Positions 21,681-32,164 of a DNA stretch of 64,000 nt are shown one piece after another. Every line of letters starts with the position of its first letter. The stretch's first letter is position 1. The stretch is from contig CM066165.1 in NCBI GenBank assembly GCA_033629205.1, positions 68,230,439 through 68,294,438 on the forward strand, read 5' to 3'. Made by a program: the position numbers and the translations under genes. Origin of the DNA: Lithocarpus polystachyus. Taxonomy: Eukaryota > Streptophyta > Magnoliopsida > Fagales > Fagaceae. The notes under the pieces are model-generated. The model saw only the letters and a list, made by a program, of their open reading frames with translations. It was not told the origin of the DNA and searched no databases.

Positions 21681-24600
21681 TCAACCTCGATGTCGCATGT
21701 ACTCCTCCCACATGTGGTCAATCATATCATCCCTAAATTCACCCATCACTCTCTTCCCCGAATTAGACATCTCCCTCACATGCCTCCTTTCGGCACTTGC
21801 ACTCGACTCAGGAGAATTCCCATTGTTTCCAGTTTGCATATCATCCCTATCAATGTCAAGGTTCTCCCATGTGTTAAACATTACATCTCTTCAATTATTG
21901 ATGCGTATAAAATTATGTAACGCATAACACGCAGAAACGACCAAACGCTAACGATATTGCTTATACTTCGCCATACTGCTCAAGATGGGAAAGCGAGCCT
22001 TTAGGACTCCAAAATTCCTCTCAATCACCATGGGCAATGAAGAGTATCTATAGTTAAACAACTCTTTCCCGATTTTGGCTGCCTAGTACTCCTTCTCCTG
22101 AATTCTTGGGCATGATATTAGGTGGCCTTATGTGGTGGAAGAAACGATGCACCAATAGGGTACCCCAAATCAACCAAGTAATAGGAACCTACAAGCATAA
22201 TAGCATATCTAAATCAGTAATAATAAAAATTACACATATTGGTAAACTAGCTCAACTAGAAGCCTAGAAGAGTTGTAAAGAGTAATAGCATGCTTTTTTA
22301 ATTTCCATGAATTTCTATAGAAGTGATATTCTGTAAATAGAATGACTTATAACTGCTAGACTTATCAAAAGGATATGCTATTTCATGTTTTCAAGTTTTC
22401 TAGAAGACTTTGTGGTTTAAAATTGCAAAATTAAACCACAGGTACATATACGAGATCACCCTCCTTTGTATGTGGCTATGCATGCAGCATATAAATTATG
22501 AGTTTTTTCAAGCACAATATTCTCCAAGTCAAGTAAAATGTGCCATGGATCTGACACAAACATTAGTAAATAGAGCCTCTAATAATTGGATGTCCACCCA
22601 ATCAGCAAAATAAGAGTAACATATATCTGTGATATCATAGCTAGCAGGGAAAAAGTTTTTAAAAAACCCTTTGAAGAATCAGGATAAGCCCCATCACCAA
22701 TGACATGCCAGAGAGCTTGCCTCCTTGAGTAAGACAAGCTTCAATGTCACAATGAGCCAATCAAGGCTTAGAAAGATGAAATTTAGGTTATAAAATAAGA
22801 CTTACTCTGAGCATGTAATATTGAATGACTAAGAGGCAGCAGTGTGGATATGCTAATTAATACATTGTTTCAAAAGTTTGTAATCCCAAATCAGAACTTT
22901 ACATTATATGATCAGAATTTCTAAATAAATCTAATGTGATAGGTTGTGCTAGGACTTGGTCTGAGGGAAATAGGTAAGTTGCTTAGAGGTTGCTAAAGGG
23001 TAATTAACTATTCAAGAAACAAATTCTATATTACCGATTAAAAAAAAAGAAAAAAAAAAGACTCTTGGACAATAGTTCTCAGCTAGTACTTTTCATTGGA
23101 TATGAGAAAAAATGATTCAATTACTCTCAGGTTTGCCTATTTATAATTAGGCAAGCTTATATGATTCATACACTCTCCTCTCCTATGATTGGTCTTTACT
23201 GAACTAACTGGGCTCCTAGCTTATATGATATATCTAACTATCTTTGTTACAAATAGTACAAGCTTGTTATTTGTTACAAAAGCTTAAGTACAAGAAATAC
23301 ACTCAACTGGTTATGATGCACATCATCAAGTGGGCAGTCAAGGTCCCAATCAACTCAATACTGAATGAACTATAAGCCCCTATAAGAATGCACTGCTACA
23401 TTATCCATTTTCCTTATTGGACAATGATTGTCTGCATTATTTTTTGGTAACTTGATATAATGATTGAATATTCGCCAAACATGAACCTAAAAGATAGTGT
23501 GTTATTTGGGCTGTGGTCAAGATAGTTGTTTCACTATACCCTTGGTAGCAAGTTAGAGTTTGGATTAACAGGTGCAGCACTAGTGCAGCCCAAGCTGCAG
23601 CACAGTGCAGCAGCTGCCACACCAGTACAGCACCCAAGCTGCAGCACAATGCAGCAGCTAGTGCACTAGCTGCCTCACCAGTGCAGCCCAAGCTGCACAG
23701 TGTAGCAGATATGAAGAGTTACAACTTTGTTTTGGGTCCTTTAGTATATATATGTACAGAATACTTAAATCAATATACAATTCTCATTTTCAATCACAAA
23801 TTCAGTTTCTCATAAGGTTAAAGAGGAAATCAATGCCAATTTACAGGAACAGCAGGTTTGATTAAATTTTTTTTCTTCTTGTAAATTTTTAAGTTCTATT
23901 TTTAAGTTCTTGCTTGTAGCAGTGAAAATTTAAAGGTTGCAATACATATGAGGCAGAATTTAAGTTAAAGACGCATACCTTCCGGTGGCCATGGGAAGCC
24001 ATGCTTTGGGTCTTTAATAGCTTCTTCAAACACCCTGGAGTCGTTGGCGCTTCCCTCTCAACCATCATGGACATACATAAACTGCATGTCCTGGTCACAT
24101 GTACACATGACATTGGTTGAAACAGTGCTCATGCAACTCCTATGAGGCTGGAGTCTTTCCGCTGAAGGCCGAGCACTAATATGTGTTCTGTCGATAGCTC
24201 CTATGCTTCTCTACAATGAATAGTGCCGATTAGTTGAAATACTATACAGTAATGTGTGAACAACCATTTTGGAAGAACTAATATTATGAAATCATTTACC
24301 TCAAACCAAGGGTCATACTTGTTCCCTCGCAAATGCTCTGGGAGGCCTACCACATTCAGATCGGGCTTGATTAAATGTTGGCCATATGTGTGGACTGCCC
24401 GCAACACCCTACGGAACTTGCGGTCCATAGTTTCAATGGAATGCTGAAATCTGTTTGCCACAAGCTGCATCCGAGTATTACAGCCGACAAGGTACAAGAA
24501 TATGGCCACTGCCTTTTGCACGTCAACATGCCCCTTCCCTTCCTTCAAGTACCCATAATGTTTCAGCTCATCAACCAAGTGATAGAATAGATCTAGTGAC

Positions 24601-24947
24601 ATGCGGAACATGTCATGACAATTGGTAGGATTGCCATCTCTCACTTTAGCCATATAATCGCTTCCACCGAAAATGCTAGTACATTGTGGGCGCTTGTCGT
24701 AATGCAATTGGAAATATGCCACCATCTTACCAATAAGTGGAAATACAAACCAAAACTCCTCCTTTTCGCTGTCATACTCCGAGTTCGTGTCTGCATCAGT
24801 GATCAAGTCATCATCACAGTCACTAATATCCATGTCATCATCACTGAAACTAGTGTCCATGTCATCATCACAACCACCAATGTCCATGTCATCATCGTCA
24901 GAGTTAAAATAAGCATTGTCAAAATCATACTGCCAGAAAAGGATCAT
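21681..24947 (-). pseudogene. PIF/Harbinger (HARBI1-like) DDE transposase, three exons, several stops
   Basis: Minus strand. Exon 1 24947-24300: acidic N terminus (repeated DDDMDI), then HVDVQKAVAIFLYLVGCNTR and NRFQHSIETMDRKFRRVLRA, the helix-turn-helix-like region, ending DPWFE at donor GAG|GTAAAT. Exon 2 24210-23979 (acceptor ATTGTAG) has RSIGAIDRTHISARP with the first catalytic Asp, then HDG*EGSANDSRVFEEAI with the second Asp, where TGA (24058-24060) replaces the conserved Trp, and ends at GAAG|GTATGC. Exon 3 22188-21681 (acceptor CTTGTAG, phase matched) has YYLVDLGYPIGASFLPPHK, ELFNYRYSSLPMVIERNFGV with the catalytic Glu, and LHNFIR; three in-frame stops (TAA, TAG, TGA) interrupt it. Intron 2 is long (1.8 kb). 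The protein would cut and paste the element together with ORF1. All four stops are one transition from the residue expected. The gene is dead but its architecture is complete. Confidence 0.85.
23571..23703. repeat. GC-rich GCAGCA/CAGCTGC mini-repeat block inside transposase intron 2
   Basis: Imperfect copies of 'ccagtgcagcccaagctgca' and 'gcacagtgcagcagct' in direct and inverted arrangement. Composition differs sharply from the AT-rich intron. It translates to Ala/Leu/Cys-rich junk on the minus strand. Confidence 0.8.
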
Positions 24948-25343
24948 TGGGGGAGACCATTATACCTATACCTTGCAAAAACCAAAGCATTAGAACCAAA
25001 GATATTGCAATATATATACGGACAAATTAATATAAAGTACTAAGGGAATTGCAATAATGTTAGCTGAACTCACCTTACAATGTAAGTAACATGAACTAAA
25101 TAACAAATATTATTAAAAAAAATATAATACTATAAAAAAACACCAAGTACATAACAAAGCCCTCACACTAATTTAAATAACATCAAATTCACGGGCATAG
25201 TTCACAACACTTTAACATTACAATAAAACTACATTAAATAAAAGTGTTCAACTAAATAAGAGAAATAAAACCAAACGTCGAGCATTGTCCAAGCACACAC
25301 ACATAAAGTCCTTAAATAGTACTTAAAAACTAAACCAAGTGAT

Positions 25344-26442
25344 TCACATCAAAATCACATAACAAAACATCACAAAAGCAATCCCTACATATTTTTTAGG
25401 CTGTTGTGCACAGTGCTCCATCCACCTCCTCCTCTTATGGTCTGGCATGCCCATGACCAACACCCTTTTTTCTTTCTTTTGGAGAGCCTTGGCAATGTTA
25501 ACATAGGTGTCATCATCAAGATCTTCATACTGGTTTAGCACTTCTAAAACTCTCCTAAGCGAGCAAGGATCACCACTACCGGCGGATTGTGCAACATGTT
25601 CAGAGCTACCATTAGACTTTCCCTTTTTTTTGTTGGAAAACCTTTCCCTTGCCAAGGCAGTGTATTCTTGAAGAGCCATGGTTATCTAACTAGCCCTATC
25701 CACTTTTTTGGCAACCTTCTTCCCCTTGGTAGTAGGCTCTTCCATGGGACATTTGTTCGCACGTTGGGTTTGCTCATCAACAGGGGGATCGTCTTAGGTT
25801 ATACCCTCCATGTTGGGATTGTAGCAATCATCATCACCCAAATGGGCATGACGTGCCTTATTGGCAAGTTCCTCCACCAACGCATACTCTTCATCACTAT
25901 ATATGGCTAGCGTGTTTGAGGAAATTTGAAGGGAACTGATTGCAGTATTAATAGCAAAAAGTTGCTTTAGCTTCTCATAATTAGGACACTCTTTCTTCCG
26001 TAATGCAGCTGCCTTAGAATCCCCCAGAAATGGCAATATATACATCAAAATCATGCTAATATGAAATAGAAAATTACAAACAAATATGCAAAGAATTAGG
26101 GTAGTAAATATAACATACCGCAACCACGTTGGTCCACACCTCCTCAGAAGCAGTAATTGTTTAGGTTGTCTCATCCCACCCTAACCCAGTATGCCTCAAA
26201 AGTTGGCCCCACTTTCTCTGTTTTTGCCTAAACCTATTATGCTTATCTTTCACTTGCTTAAGGAGGAAACTCTTCCCAGTTTGCTCATTTAGGGTTTTCA
26301 CAATTGATAGCCAAGCTTTGGCCATAAAGACACCATGTTCCATATTCCCCTTTTGTTGTTCATCAACCATAATGTCAATGAAAATTTGTTCAATGTGGGG
26401 AGGCCACAGTTTGTCGTTAGCATCTTGAGTTTCTTGTGCCAT
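25344..26442 (-). pseudogene. PIF/Harbinger ORF1 (Myb/SANT-like DNA-binding protein), two exons, three stops
   Basis: Minus strand. Exon 1 26442-26119 starts MAQETQDANDKLWPPHIEQI and has VKDKHNRFRQKQRKWGQLLR and HTGLGWDETT, then TAA (26161-26163), then TITASEEVWTNVVA to donor GCG|GTATGT. Exon 2 begins about 26012 (acceptor CTAAG): AAALRKKECPNYEKLKQLF, a TAA at 25794, a basic stretch (TKGKKVAKKVDRAS), a TAG at 25686, MALQEYTALARERFSNKKK, then YEDLDDDTYVNIAKALQ and KRRRWMEHC, ending at 25344. This is the Myb/SANT-like domain protein (Myb_DNA-bind_3 type) that partners Harbinger transposase and carries it to element ends in the nucleus. Each stop is one transition from Gln. It precedes the transposase on the same strand by about 400 bp. 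Confidence 0.8.
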
Positions 26443-28085
26443 CTAATACAAATTTCCCAACGCAATTGCATATGTTAATATATATGTATATTATTAGATT
26501 TATGAATGGGCCACTTGAATCTCTAACTAGCCACTCAACTTAAGTGAAGAAGACAAGAAAACCTATTTAGAAAGCAATTTATTTCATAATTCTTCAAATG
26601 CCAGTTTCACAATCAGCTACAGTACTAAGATGCAAATCTTTATTGAATTATCAAAACTAGACTTTGTTCTTTTGTTGAGGCTCTTCTGTTGGAAGAGAGG
26701 TTAGCTAAGCAAATGAAGAAATTGAATAGTCATTGTGGGAATATTTAATATATTCTTCAAAAGTGAACTACAAAATTTAAACACTGCAGCAATCATATAC
26801 ATTAACCTATTAAAAGCAAAAAATAGTATTATTTTGTCAGAGATGTACAATTGAAAATTAGTGAAAATTATTACAGGCCCCAATTTATACTTCCCCCATT
26901 GCCAATTTGCCGAGTTTTTTTAAAAAAAATGAAAGATGAAGACGTGTGAGGCATGTTTCAATTTAATACACTTTCCCATCATTTTTCCTTTCAGGCTTTC
27001 ACCATTTTTAAGTCTTAGTTTATTTTTTATTTTTTATTTTTATTTTTATTTTTTTTTATTTTTTTTTATTTATTTTTTTTTTATGCTAGTCTTTCTTGTT
27101 TTGCTGTATTCATTGTCTTTTAGTATAATCAGAAGCTGTGCATGTATTAGGCAAGCAGAGCTAAAAATACATTACATATTGTTGGTGTTTGCCTTAGTTT
27201 AAAATTGGTATTATTCACAGAAAGTCCATACAGAAATCTTCAAGTTTGACAAAAATATTCTAGTGAAAGAAAGTGGGGTTGTGACTGTGAGACATACAAC
27301 AATGCTGCTAGTAGAGAAGTGGGCTGTCATTATTAGAACATGGGGTGTTTTGCATTTCATAATTCATCTGTGTGGAAAACAAGTTAAGAGAAACGAGGAC
27401 AGACAAAAAAAAAACACACACACAATTTTTCATGAAATTAAACTTAAGTAGAGTAAGTAAAGCTTCTCAAAAATCCGTGTTAACCATAACAAAAAACCCA
27501 GCTGTGTGAACACGGAAAAACACAAACTAGTTGTTAACCATAACAAAAAACCCAGCTCTTAACCATAACAAAAAACCCAAACCAGACCATAGACATGGAA
27601 AATGGAGAGGGAGAAAGAGATATATATTGCACCTGAGGGAGGGAGAGAGAGGTATGGACACGGTGACAGAGCTCGGTAGACACGCTGGTGAAGATTCAGG
27701 CTTGGTTCAGTGCTTCGACCACACATTGCTCTTCAATCACACAATGTTCTTCTCAAGCTTGGTTCAGTGCTTCGATCACAAATTGTGGTGCCATGGAGCT
27801 AGCTCGCTAGGGATGAAGAAAGAAGTGAAAATGAGAAGAGGCTAAGAGAGGGAAGTGAGAAGAGGGAAAATTTTTAGCAAAAATTTTGGGGAGAATTGAA
27901 ATGGGACAGGGGAGCTCCAACGGTCATAACCGAAGCCTGAGATGGATGTGACAATGCATTGGTGAAGGGGCCCATGATCTCATCTTATTTACTTACATTG
28001 CCACTGATTTTCAGTTTTCAAAACTTGAAAACAGCTGAAAACAATTTCCAGTTTTGGTCACTGGCATCCATTTTTCTGAGTGATT
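26443..28085. other. Right non-coding part of the Harbinger element
   Basis: Upstream of ORF1. 27025-27085 is a (TTTTA)n/poly-T tract. 27479-27576 has three copies of 'ttaaccataacaaaaaaccc'. 27699-27790 has two copies, 62 bp apart, of 'cttggttcagtgcttcga'. 27590-27660 is GA-rich. A 104-codon frame (27531-27845) spans these repeats and is not taken as a gene. This block may contain the ORF1 promoter. Confidence 0.5.
27479..27576. repeat. Three copies of a ~24 bp direct repeat
   Basis: 'ttaaccataacaaaaaaccc' followed by 'agct' or 'aaac', at about 27480, 27535 and 27558. Located about 1 kb upstream of the ORF1 start. Confidence 0.85.
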
Positions 28086-29145
28086 AAGGGCTTGTTTGGT
28101 TTAAGGGAGTTTTGAGTGATATGATCCAAAACTCATAACTGAGTTATCAAAAAACATGGGACTCACATAATTTTTTTTGTTTGGCTTGATTTCCCAATGT
28201 TGTTTTCATCACTCAAACTCAAAAATTTTGAGTGAGAGTGATGAAAACTGAAAACACCAAATTGGTGTTTTTAGAAGTTAAAAACTGAGTTTCAGTGACA
28301 CAATGGTAAATATTGTGACTTTATGGGACCCACAGTCAGACACTCACATGCTCGAACACCTTTTTTTTATTCACTTTTACTCTCCACCATACTAATATTT
28401 CTTCTCTCCCTCTCCTCTTTTCTCTTTTCTTTCTTTCTTTTCTTCTTCAAGCTGAGTTCTTTCATCTTCTTCTCTTTTTTTTTTTCTTTTCTTTCTTTCT
28501 TCTTCACTCTGGTTTCTTTTCTTCTTTTTCTTCACATGATGACGGCAGAGATGGCAGAGGGCTTCGATTTCAGTTGTGATTTGCAGTTTAATCGGGTTAA
28601 GGTGTGCTTTTTGGACTTGGAGTTGTGGATTTTGTGGGGTAATTTTTTCTGGTGTTTATTTTTATTTTTATTTTTATTATATATATGTAAAAGAATTTTC
28701 TGTGATGTTGAAGGTGTTGGTGGATCTGCTATGTTGGATGGGTTTGATTTTTGGTGATTTGTATGGTGGTGGATGCAAAACAATGGCGGTGGGTTGGATA
28801 TTTGAGAATTGCAATTGGTGGGTTTGTGGATTGTTGGAGGTGGTAGAGACCAAAAATGGGAGGAGAAAGGTTTCAATGTTTCAGGCTTCATGAAAGAGGG
28901 GAGGAAAAAAAAATGAAAGAGATGGAGGTGAGAGACATGTTACCGTTCTGATTTGCACAGTACATGGGCTCCACCACTTTGTCAAAATTTTGAGTTAAAC
29001 TCACCCAGACTTGAAACCAAACAAAAATAAGATAGAGTTAAGGAAAAAGTAGAGATAGAGATATGAGATATGAAAACTGAGTTTGAGTGATGAGAAATGG
29101 GATTTGAGAATTGAGAATTGAGTGAGGAATAAACCAAACAGGCCC
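28086..29145. mobile_element. Nested Harbinger-like non-autonomous element, ~1.06 kb
   Basis: Left end AGGGCTTGTTTGGTTTA, right end (reverse complement) GGGCCTGTTTGGTTTATT; TTA flanks both sides (28083-28085 and 29146-29148), with one extra A on the left. Inside, sub-terminal 'gagtgatga' motifs face each other, and a T/C-rich leader (28360-28530, TTTCTTTC repeats) precedes a G-rich middle (28550-28890). A 144-codon frame (28323-28757) starts in low-complexity TTTC and has no recognisable domain. Confidence 0.7.
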
Positions 29146-29520
29146 TTAGTGATGAAAATCATGACTCAAAACTCATCCAAACAAAGCAACTTGTTGTGGG
29201 GCTCACAAAATTTGGATACTGAGTGATGAAAGCTAAGTATTGGGTGATGAAAATACTAAAACCAAACAAGCATTAAATCATTTTGTCAATCTTGTCTCAT
29301 GATTGTTTAATTTTAATTAAATACACTTTTGTTTATAGCACATCTTGAGTTATGAAGTATTGCACATTATTATTTTACATTTCATACAAACAAACAAAAA
29401 AATTATACATGGCCCCCACAAAGATAAATTCTTGGCTCCGCCACTGGTGGCATTAATTTATGTAGCCATATGGTGCAATAAGAAGTAGTCAACCGAAAGT
29501 CAAACGTTTCGACTTTTAGT

Positions 29521-29523
<3 letters not shown>

Positions 29524-29569
<46 letters not shown>
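29524..29569. repeat. (TA)n microsatellite
   Basis: About 22 TA dinucleotides. Confidence 0.95.
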
Positions 29570-29571
<2 letters not shown>

Positions 29572-30525
29572 TTGGGTTAACATTTATTAAGGATTTGAGG
29601 TTGTCAAAACAAAAACTTGTCTATGGGCTTTGCAAATGGTAATTGGGTTAACAAATGCTAAACATCTGCGAGTATTTGATATGCACAATGCACTATTTAT
29701 AGGCTCATGGGCTTTGCAAAAAGCTCAAATCCAGTAGCATAATTTCCCATTAAATGCAAGATAGAAGATAAAAAAAAAAATTAAAAAAAAAAAAAAAAAA
29801 ACCTCTCTTAGAGCATTTACACCCAGTTCCATAAATACAATTCTCTCTAATAGCCAATCTTATTGCTAAAGTTCACAAAATAATCTCTCACCACTAGGAT
29901 ATCTAGCATTGTTCAAATTTTATAACTTACTACAATTATTATCTAAATATGCAAATAGATTATCTAAATACACATATAGACTTGATTCATGCCTTTGCGT
30001 TTCGTTTAATATGTTTTGGACAAGTATTCTAAAAGGCCTGTGGATAATATAGCACATAAGAGTCCCAACAACAACCGTAATGAAGCAAATGGTCCACACT
30101 CTAACGTTAGAGCACTAACTAAATATTTGCTAGAAATGTGGGTTCCAATCCTCTTAACTCAATTAGTAAAGTTCTTTATCTTTGAATAAGAGATTTAGCG
30201 TTTGAATCTTTTCTTCTTGGTGTCTTGATGTCTTAGCTTGATGAAGAGCAATCATCATGGAGTAAACACTATAAACTGAAATCCTATCATCCTATCAAAT
30301 AATAAATATATTTGCTAGAAAGTAAAATTTGGTGTTTTGTTCTAAACATTTCCAGTGTCAGCCATTTAACAGAGGTAGTGAGGTAACTACTGTTTTCAAC
30401 TGATTTATTCTTCCTCAGCATTGTGTTTTGCCTACTTTCAATGTATATGTGGATCAATTTTATGATTTCATGATACTATTAGCATCAGAGGTATCCCGAT
30501 TTCCATTAAACAATTCAAACTTACT

Positions 30526-30759
30526 TTATGCCAGAATGCCCTGAAAAACATTGATTTTTTCCATTCCCAGTAAGCCAACATCGCGTTCTTTGAGTTTCAA
30601 AAATGATGTAATAGATTCTCTCTTCTGGTCATAGCGACGGGACAAAACATGAGAGAGCCATACATGCTTACCAATTGGACTTGGCTTATTTTCATTTTTG
30701 CAAAAAATGTACTGCTTTTTAAAGCATCCACCTTTTTTCAAGTTATTTGTATTGCACAA
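30526..30759 (-). other. Unrecognised 77-codon minus-strand reading frame
   Basis: Encodes KNENKPSPIGKHVWLSHVLS, RRYDQKRESITSFLKLKERD and ends INVFQGILA. The composition is balanced and looks more like a real protein than most frames here, so it may be an exon or a decayed gene fragment. I do not recognise the family. No clear splice sites or neighbours support it. Confidence 0.25.
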
Positions 30760-30970
30760 TAAATAAGATAATATGATAAAAATAGGTTAATCCAAACACA
30801 CTACGAATCACCAAAGCCAAGGTAGAATGGCATTCATAATGCTGGTGTCTAAGTTCATGAATTTTTATCATTGGATCAGACCAATTAATCACTTTAACAC
30901 AAGGCATACCATAAGGTTATTTAAATTTTTTTTTCCCCTGTACTCCTTTCCTTGCATCATTGATTAGTTT

Positions 30971-32089
30971 TGTAAGATTGAATTTATTCAATCATTTTGT
31001 TGGCTTTATTCTGTATCAAATTTACTTGTAATTCAGCATTTAGAAACCATGTATTTAGGTGGGAATCATGTAAGGGTAGTGTGTAAGAGAGTGTGAAGGA
31101 AAGCTCAAGAGTGTGCACTCAAGAAGAGCGAGTGTGCAGAAAAGCTCAAGAGTGTGCACTCCAGAAGAGCCTCGCGACTAGCGAGTCACCAAAAGGTAGC
31201 ACACATGTGAAGCATGCAGGGGAGCTGAAGGGTCATGCCATCTGTTGCACTACAAGACAAAACTTCCAGTCTGGCCAGAAAGTTAGCTCGCGACTCAAAC
31301 TCACAACTCGTTCCAGTCGTGAGCTCGTGTCGCCAGAACGCCTCGTTTGGTTGTAACTAACTTTTCGCATTCCTCATACACCCTACTATAAATACCCCTT
31401 ATACCCACGAAATGTTGAGAGTCTCCAAAGAGAATTTTGAGAGAGAAACCCTAGAGAAAAACAAGATTGACTCATCCACAATCTTCATCCTTGATTCTCC
31501 AAATTCCTCTACTCTCACCCTCTCCATTGACATATTCTTGAGAGTTACATTTAGCCAAATCCTTATCTCACCATACCCATATCAGTGAGGAAGTATTTTA
31601 GTACTTGGGAAGCAGTTCAAAAGGGACCGATTCATTTTGGTTGATACAATGGGCGATTGCAGGATCCAGTAAGCTAGAGAAGACAAGGTTCGGCGTAACC
31701 CTATTGGAGCATGAAGCTTGGAGGGCTTAGGTGCACTGGGTAGATTAGGCTTGGAAGGTCTTCTACTATTCATGTATCCCAACTTTTTTCTCTAGTTGAT
31801 TATTGACCGCTTGGAGGGCGGTGAATAAGTTTTTCGCCGAGTGCTTCGGTTTCCTCTTCGATAACATGTCACCGTGTTATCTTTGTATTTGCATCTTTCT
31901 TCCCTTACTCTTTACCTTTTAATTACTGCTATGATTGTGATTAAGTATAGTTTAAAGTGTTTTACCAATTTGGGTTTAGCTTTTATTCATTTTCCGCACG
32001 TATATTGTTTGATTATAAGCTTGTGTTGGTAATTTGTAAATTGGAAGTCTAAATGTTCATAGGTGTTTCACACCCTATTTGAACTTTCA
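30971..32089 (+). repeat. 5' LTR of the gag-only element
   Basis: From TGTAAGATTGAATTT to TTTGAACTTTCA. TATA box TATAAATA at 31387-31394. Contains CGCGACTAGCGAGTC-like CpG-rich motifs. The 87-codon frame 31093-31356 is not a gene. Confidence 0.9.
31387..31394 (+). promoter_or_regulatory. TATA box in 5' LTR
   Basis: CTACTATAAATACCCC, also present in the 3' LTR near 36811. A likely promoter of the element's transcript. Confidence 0.55.
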
Positions 32090-32091
32090 AT

Positions 32092-32103
32092 TGGTATCAG
32101 AGC
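32092..32103 (+). other. Primer-binding site (initiator Met tRNA)
   Basis: TGGTATCAGAGC, two bases after the 5' LTR. Exact match to the usual copia primer site. Confidence 0.9.
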
Positions 32104-32164
32104 GAGTGCACTTGCTGTGGTTTAATTACCTAAGTGTGATCCTTGACCCCTTGTGTTATTTGCC

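Larger units (their letters stand above)
17125..29273 (-). mobile_element. PIF/Harbinger DNA transposon, 12.1 kb, with ORF1 and transposase relics
   Basis: Left terminus ACGCTTGTTTGGTTAG and right terminus (reverse complement) ATGCTTGTTTGGTTTTAG are flanked by TAA (17122-17124, 29274-29276), the 3 bp target duplication typical of PIF/Harbinger. Sub-terminal regions repeat 'catcactca' many times in inverted orientation. The element carries the diagnostic pair of genes, Myb-like ORF1 (26442-25344) and DDE transposase (24947-21681), both on the minus strand and both broken. A GRF zinc-finger gene lies on the plus strand (20463-21041), and a smaller Harbinger-like element lies near the right end (28086-29145). 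It is inserted in the 3' untranslated tail of the hAT fragment. Confidence 0.8.
16469..29448 (+). mobile_element. hAT deletion derivative with 8 bp target duplication, split by a Harbinger element
   Basis: Flanked by GGCATTAA at 16461-16468 and 29449-29456, the 8 bp duplication expected of hAT. The ends carry related inverted termini: left GTGGCGTAGC, right (reverse complement) ACCAGTGGCGGAGCC, so the left end may lack three or four bases. Without the Harbinger insertion (17125-29273 plus one TAA) the element is only about 0.83 kb: ~300 bp of left end with GGGGGC/GCCCCCC, the last ~85 codons of a hAT transposase, and a 3' untranslated tail. Most of the transposase gene is deleted, so it could only have moved with help from another element. 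Confidence 0.78.
29457..30970. other. AT-rich stretch without recognised gene
   Basis: Holds (TA)n at 29524-29569, poly-A (29770-29801) and a possible MITE-like end at 29813 ('ttagagcattta'). A minus-strand frame is listed separately. The right edge is the AGTTT target duplication (30966-30970) of the gag-only element. Confidence 0.5.

Noticed and set aside
24615..25043. 142-codon plus-strand frame with repeated 'VIITVTNIHVIIT'
   Set aside because: Antisense of the Asp-rich start of the transposase exon; the repeat comes from the GATGACATGGA coding repeats.
28323..28893. Two 105-144 codon frames in the nested Harbinger-like element
   Set aside because: They start in TTTC low-complexity sequence and are very rich in Phe/Leu; antisense frame equally long. 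No recognisable protein.
30526..30759. Possible host gene exon
   Set aside because: Plausible composition but no family, splice or neighbour support; listed as low-confidence 'other', not as a gene.
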